From Acidimicrobiia bacterium (GTDB taxonomy: Bacteria > Acidobacteriota > Vicinamibacteria > Vicinamibacterales > CAVVIG01), in NCBI GenBank assembly GCA_016871175.1, contig VFZL01000006.1:111127-175126 (forward strand): DNA of 64,000 bases, written 5' to 3'. The first letter of the stretch is position 1; each line of letters begins with the position of its first letter. Positions 60,862 through 64,000 of this stretch are shown here, in pieces. A program made the position numbers and the translations under genes. The notes beneath the pieces are model-generated. The model had not been told where the DNA came from, did not search any database, and was given only the letters and a program-made list of their open reading frames with translations.

Positions 60862-62200
60862 ACCCGCACCGGCCGAGGGTGCAGACGCCACTCGGTTGGC
60901 GAACCCGCCGTTGGCCGAGCGGATGCGACCGCGGACGTTCGACGAGTATGTCGGACAGGACGAGATCCTTGGCGCCGGACGGCCGCTGCGCCAGGCGATC
61001 GAACGCGACCTGCTGCAGTCGATCGTCCTGTGGGGCCCGCCGGGCACCGGCAAGACCACACTGGCCCGCATCATCGCCGAGATGACCCGCGCGCGGTTCG
61101 TGTCGTTCAGCGCGGTCCTCTCCGGCATCAAAGAGATCCGCGAGGTCATGACGGAGGCCGAGCGAAACAAGCGCCTGACGGGTCGGCGGACGATTGTCTT
61201 CATCGACGAAATTCACCGGTTCAACAAGGCGCAGCAGGACGCCTTTCTCCCGCGCGTGGAGGCCGGGGACATCGTGCTGATCGGGGCCACGACCGAGAAT
61301 CCCTCGTTCGAGGTGAATGCGGCTCTCCTGTCACGCTCAAAGGTCTTCGTCTTGCGGACGCTCACGGTGGAGGAGGTCGAAGCGCTCCTGCGGCGCGCGC
61401 TCGACGATCCGGTGCGTGGGCTCGGCGCGGACTCGGTGCGCGTGGATCCGGATGCGCTTCGAGCGATCGCGGCAATTGCCAATGGCGATGCTCGAGTGGC
61501 GCTGAATCTGCTCGAGCTGAGCGTCGGCGCCGCGCCAATCGTAGACGAGGCGCGCCACGTCACCGCGGCACGTGTCCAGGAGGCGGTCCAGCGGCGCACG
61601 CTGCTCTACGACAAGAGCGGCGAGGAGCACTACAACCTCATCTCCGCCCTCCACAAGTCGATGCGCAACAGCGATCCCGATGCGGCGGTGTACTGGCTCG
61701 CTCGCATGATCGAGGCGGGCGAGGACCCGCTCTACATCGCTCGGCGTCTCGTGCGTTTCGCCTCAGAGGACATCGGCAACGCGGATCCCCAGGCGTTGTC
61801 CATCGCGATCGCCGCGAAAGACGCCGTCCACTTCATGGGGATGCCGGAAGGCAACACCGCGCTGGCACAGTTGGCAATCTACCTGGCGACCGCGCCGAAG
61901 AGCAACGCCGTGTATCAGGCATACAGCGAAGCCGCCCGTCACGCTCACGAGCAGGTCGCAGAGCCGGTACCGCTTCACTTGCGCAACGCGCCAACCCGCT
62001 TGATGAAGCAGCTGGACTATGGAGCGGGTTACCGCTACGCGCACGATGAACCGGACGCCGTCACCGACATGTCGTGCTTGCCACAGTCGCTGAAGGGTCA
62101 GACGTTCTACAGACCCACCGAGCGCGGATTCGAGAAGGAGATCAAACGACGGCTGGACGGCTGGGCGCTGCTCAAGCAGAAGCGCCGAACGACCGACTGA
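60827..62200 (+). CDS. rarA: Replication-associated recombination protein A (MgsA/RarA)
   Basis: AAA+ clamp-loader-like ATPase that acts at stalled forks. About 457 aa. Seen: NPPLAERMRPRTFDEYVGQD, Walker A VLWGPPGTGKTTLARIIAEM, Walker B IVFIDEIHRFNKAQQDAFLP, sensor LIGATTENPSFEVNAALLSR, VFVLRTLTVEEVEALLRRAL, and the C-terminal YYNLISALHKSMRNSDPDAA-type helix (HYNLISALHKSMRNSDPD) with YLATAPKSNAVYQAYSEAAR. Starts at 60815, 60827 and 60833 are all possible; 60827 is chosen. The last 29 bases overlap the convergent broken gene. Confidence 0.95.
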   Translation: MVMDSLFPVDPEPAPAEGADATRLANPPLAERMRPRTFDEYVGQDEILGAGRPLRQAIERDLLQSIVLWGPPGTGKTTLARIIAEMTRARFVSFSAVLSGIKEIREVMTEAERNKRLTGRRTIVFIDEIHRFNKAQQDAFLPRVEAGDIVLIGATTENPSFEVNAALLSRSKVFVLRTLTVEEVEALLRRALDDPVRGLGADSVRVDPDALRAIAAIANGDARVALNLLELSVGAAPIVDEARHVTAARVQEAVQRRTLLYDKSGEEHYNLISALHKSMRNSDPDAAVYWLARMIEAGEDPLYIARRLVRFASEDIGNADPQALSIAIAAKDAVHFMGMPEGNTALAQLAIYLATAPKSNAVYQAYSEAARHAHEQVAEPVPLHLRNAPTRLMKQLDYGAGYRYAHDEPDAVTDMSCLPQSLKGQTFYRPTERGFEKEIKRRLDGWALLKQKRRTTD

Positions 62201-62738
62201 ACAACTCGGCGATCGCCGCGCGACCGTTGTCGCGTAGGGTGCGCGTTCCTGTGCCGGTGAAGTGGATGTGGCGGATCACCGGGAGGTCGGTCCCGCAGGC
62301 CCGCCAGTCCGATCCCGTTCACGCGAACCACCCGTCCTGTTCCTGGTCGAACACGCACAGGGGTTTGTTACAGAGCTTCGCAAACTCCGCGCCCCACCCT
62401 GTGCCGCCTCGCACGGTGCCATCCTGGAGGATGACACCGATGACATAGATCTCCTGGCCGTTGTTCACCTGATACCAGATGGTCTGCAGGACCTTCCGGA
62501 TGGTCGGCGCGTCCGAGTAGCGCCGCCTCATCAGGCGCGACACGTACTCCAGGCTGACATCGCCGGCCTGGAGCTCTTCGTGATTGAGGACCCTGACGCC
62601 GCGTCGCCTCAGCTCCGTGCGTCCCTCGAAGGTGAAGTTGACTTCTTCGACGCCGTGGCGCTAGGCACACGCACCGAATTCCGCCTCGGCGCCAGTCGCA
62701 CCTCCACTGAACAGGAGACACTCGCGGGCGTTCATCAT
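62172..62738 (-). pseudogene. Small Rossmann-like (possibly SLOG-type) protein with two in-frame stops
   Basis: 189 codons in one frame from ATG 62738 (second ATG 62735). N-terminus MMNARECLLFSGGATGAEAE has a glycine-rich GGATG nucleotide-binding-like turn; then VNFTFEGRTELRRRGVRVLN, IRKVLQTIWYQVNNGQEIYV, GGTGWGAEFAKLCNKPLCVF, and C-terminal VIRHIHFTGTGTRTLRDNGR. TAG at 62661-62663 and TGA at 62319-62321 interrupt it; the second falls where Trp is likely (WFA-stop-TGSDW). The GGTGWGAEFA...KPLxVFD pattern resembles SLOG/YpsA folds, but the family assignment is a guess. Codon quality is constant across the whole frame. Confidence 0.72.
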
Positions 62739-62772
62739 AGGAGCCTCGTCTTCCGATTCAGAATCCGCTGCG

Positions 62773-63201
62773 CTACCGTGATTTGAGTGCGTCGCGGATC
62801 TCGTGCAGCAGGACCACGTCCTCCGGCGTCGGAGGCGGTGGTGCCGGCGGGGCCGGCACCGGCTTTCGTGCGGCGTTCACCGCACGCACGAGCGCGAAGA
62901 GAACGAAGCCCACGATGATGAGGTTGACGATGGTGTTGATGAACAGTCCGATGTTCAGCGTGACCGCGCCAGCGGCCTTCGCCGCCTCCAACGAGGCATA
63001 CGGACCAGCGGTCGCACCCTCCTTGAGCGTCAGGAACATGTTCGAGAAGTCGACGCCGCCCAGGAGGAGGCCGATCGGCGGTATCAGTACATCTCCGACA
63101 AGTGAGTTCACGACTGCGCCGAACACCCCGCCGATGATGACGCCAACCGCGAGATCGAAGGCGTTGCCCTTGACAATGAAGTCCTTGAACTCTTGGAACA
63201 T
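62773..63201 (-). CDS. mscL: Large-conductance mechanosensitive channel MscL
   Basis: Pentameric channel that opens under membrane tension. 142 aa from ATG 63201, chosen because AAGGGG lies seven bases upstream; an in-frame GTG at 63222 is less likely. N-terminal FQEFKDFIVKGNAFDLAVGV and TM1 (VIIGGVFGAVVNSLVGDVLI), the pore-lining PIGLLLGGVDFSNMF, TM2 (IGLFINTIVNLIIVGFVLFA), and a Pro-rich C-terminus (KPVPAPPAPPPPTPEDVVLL) ending in the helical bundle EIRDALKSR. Full length. Confidence 0.96.
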   Translation of the reverse strand: MFQEFKDFIVKGNAFDLAVGVIIGGVFGAVVNSLVGDVLIPPIGLLLGGVDFSNMFLTLKEGATAGPYASLEAAKAAGAVTLNIGLFINTIVNLIIVGFVLFALVRAVNAARKPVPAPPAPPPPTPEDVVLLHEIRDALKSR

Positions 63202-63303
63202 ACCATTCCCCTTCTGTGCCACACGGACACCCGTTGGTGGTGCGTTGTCCTGGACGAAAGACCACGAAGCCTCGAACTCGGCTCTTGGTCAGGGGGCCTG
63301 GAG

Positions 63304-63309
63304 ATTATA
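63304..63309 (-). promoter_or_regulatory. Candidate -10 box of mscL
   Basis: On the minus strand this reads TATAAT, about 103 bases upstream of the mscL start and overlapping the stop codon of the protease gene. No clear -35 hexamer. Confidence 0.4.
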
Positions 63310-63870
63310 GCGAAGGTCGGACGGCCGGCACGCGGCGAAACATCTCGGGCCGCAGCGGGAGTATGAACGCGAAGCGAAAGTCACCCTGCATACGGCCGAC
63401 AGGGATGCCGACCAGATCCCCATGCCGGTCGAGCACGCCACCGCCGGACACTCCGGGGTGGCCATCGGTCAGCGCGCTGACCAGGCCATTGGGCATCCGC
63501 TGACCCACGTAGCCAGTCGAGACGATGATCCCCTTCGAATAGTCGTTGCCCAACCGGAAGATGGGTTCGGCAAAGTCGTAGGCGAAGGCGATCTTGAGGT
63601 GGACGGGCGGCAGTGGCAGCGGACGCGTTCGGATGATAGCCCAGTCGCCCGTATGCACTTCCTCGCGCGCGTTGCCCGTGTCTATCAGATGAGCGGGCAC
63701 GTCCTGCCCGTTGTAGCGCACCGAGATTGTGGCAATCCCCCGGCCGGCCTCTGGCCGCGGCTCGCCATTCGGATCGTCGAGCCGGACGACGGCGTGTCTG
63801 ACCGTGATGAAATAGCCGTCGCCGAGGTAGCCTGCGGTCCCGTAGTGGGTACTCCCGCGTTCGTCTTGGC
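63305..63870 (-). pseudogene. Trypsin-like serine protease, 5' end removed by an insertion sequence
   Basis: About 188 codons remain. The catalytic triad is visible in order: His in GYFITVRHAVV, Asp in TGDWAIIRTRP, Ser in GHPGVSGGGVLD, followed by GDLVGIPVGRMQGDFRFAFI. The fold and motif order are of the S1/DegP-type. N-terminal similarity ends at about 63870 (before GTAGYLGDG there are only about ten residues), where an IS3-type left end begins; the frame then continues by chance to 63982 in IS sequence. A signal peptide or membrane anchor and start codon are lost. Confidence 0.75.
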
Positions 63871-64000
63871 TGTTCTGACCTGCCTGGCGATGTGCGGACC
63901 AGCTGAAGCTTGAGAGAATGGCGCCCTCGGGCCACGGAGGGAGCCATGAAGAAGCCCGATTCACCGAAGAGCAGATGGTCACGATTCTCCGGGAGGCGGA
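63871..64000 (+). mobile_element. Left end of an IS3-family insertion sequence, cut by the window edge
   Basis: From TGTTCTGACC at 63871 (IS3-type ends start with TG) to the right edge. About 75 bases of leader containing GGAGGGAG are followed by ATG AAG AAG and the start of a transposase OrfA. The element lies next to the truncated protease gene. The exact terminal inverted repeat and target duplication cannot be confirmed because the right end is not in the window. Confidence 0.65.
63946..64000 (+). pseudogene. IS3-family transposase OrfA N-terminus, frame disturbed at codon 4
   Basis: After MKK (ATG 63946), the expected RFTEEQMVTILREA is read one frame over, starting at CGA 63957. A single lost base near 63955 (MKKxRFTEEQ would need one more base) explains this. 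Downstream sequence is outside the window, so whether the rest of the transposase is sound is unknown. The ribosome-binding site GGAGGGAG is good. Confidence 0.7.

Overview
The window is a high-GC stretch of a Gram-negative chromosome with mostly housekeeping genes. Outer-membrane genes (LptE, an Mla/MCE lipid-transport operon, a beta-barrel porin, a DUF5916 protein), a BshC bacillithiol enzyme, carboxypeptidase-regulatory-like and PEGA proteins, and the hrcA-grpE-dnaJ order together suggest an Acidobacteriota-type genome, possibly class Vicinamibacteria. That placement is inference from gene content and style; no rRNA gene is present to confirm it.

Layout. 1-6.1 kb (minus): carB (cut by the window edge), carA, and a PEGA protein with a degenerate kinase domain. 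6.1-17.7 kb (plus): bshC, a class A penicillin-binding protein, xdhC, then hrcA-grpE-dnaJ behind a CIRCE-type operator, a membrane protein, prmA, a frameshifted regulatory-like protein and greB. 17.8-21.3 kb (minus): DUF5916 and rsmE. 21.4-28.7 kb (plus): a Ser/Thr kinase, ilvE, a damaged pilT, recX, alaS and a lytic transglycosylase. 28.7-34.6 kb: fkbM methyltransferase, DUF6572, rpsT (plus), holA, lptE and leuS. 34.8-38.7 kb (plus): a ba3-type oxidase locus in which the subunit I gene is frameshifted and fused to the 3' remnant of a HAO-like multiheme cytochrome gene, followed by a porin gene with an internal stop. 38.8-43.1 kb: tRNA-Val, a universal stress protein with an internal stop, and rapA. 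43.2-49.8 kb: an anti-sigma factor beside a broken ECF sigma factor, an epoxide hydrolase, an amino-acid ABC transporter with fused binding protein and permease, and a frameshifted glycosyltransferase. 49.8-55.3 kb (minus): uvrB-mlaE-mlaF-mlaD-ytxH-DUF948. 55.4-62.2 kb: a DHH phosphoesterase, a Cys/Met PLP enzyme, a patatin-like protein without its serine, greA, a SpoU methyltransferase and rarA. 62.2-64 kb: a small gene with two internal stops, mscL, and a serine protease gene cut by an IS3-family element that runs off the right edge.

The most striking property is the damage pattern. I count about fourteen single-base lesions plus one gene-fusion deletion, all in accessory genes (pilus motor, respiration, porin, stress, regulation, glycosylation), often several per gene. 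Roughly 48 kb of core and other coding sequence reads through cleanly. This suggests real genome erosion, but all the apparent frameshifts look like one-base deletions, so an assembly or sequencing artefact must be ruled out first. I did not find a clearly new multi-gene system. The best leads are the PEGA pseudokinase next to carAB, the 34-residue repeats in MlaD, the oxidase/HAO junction and the selective gene decay.
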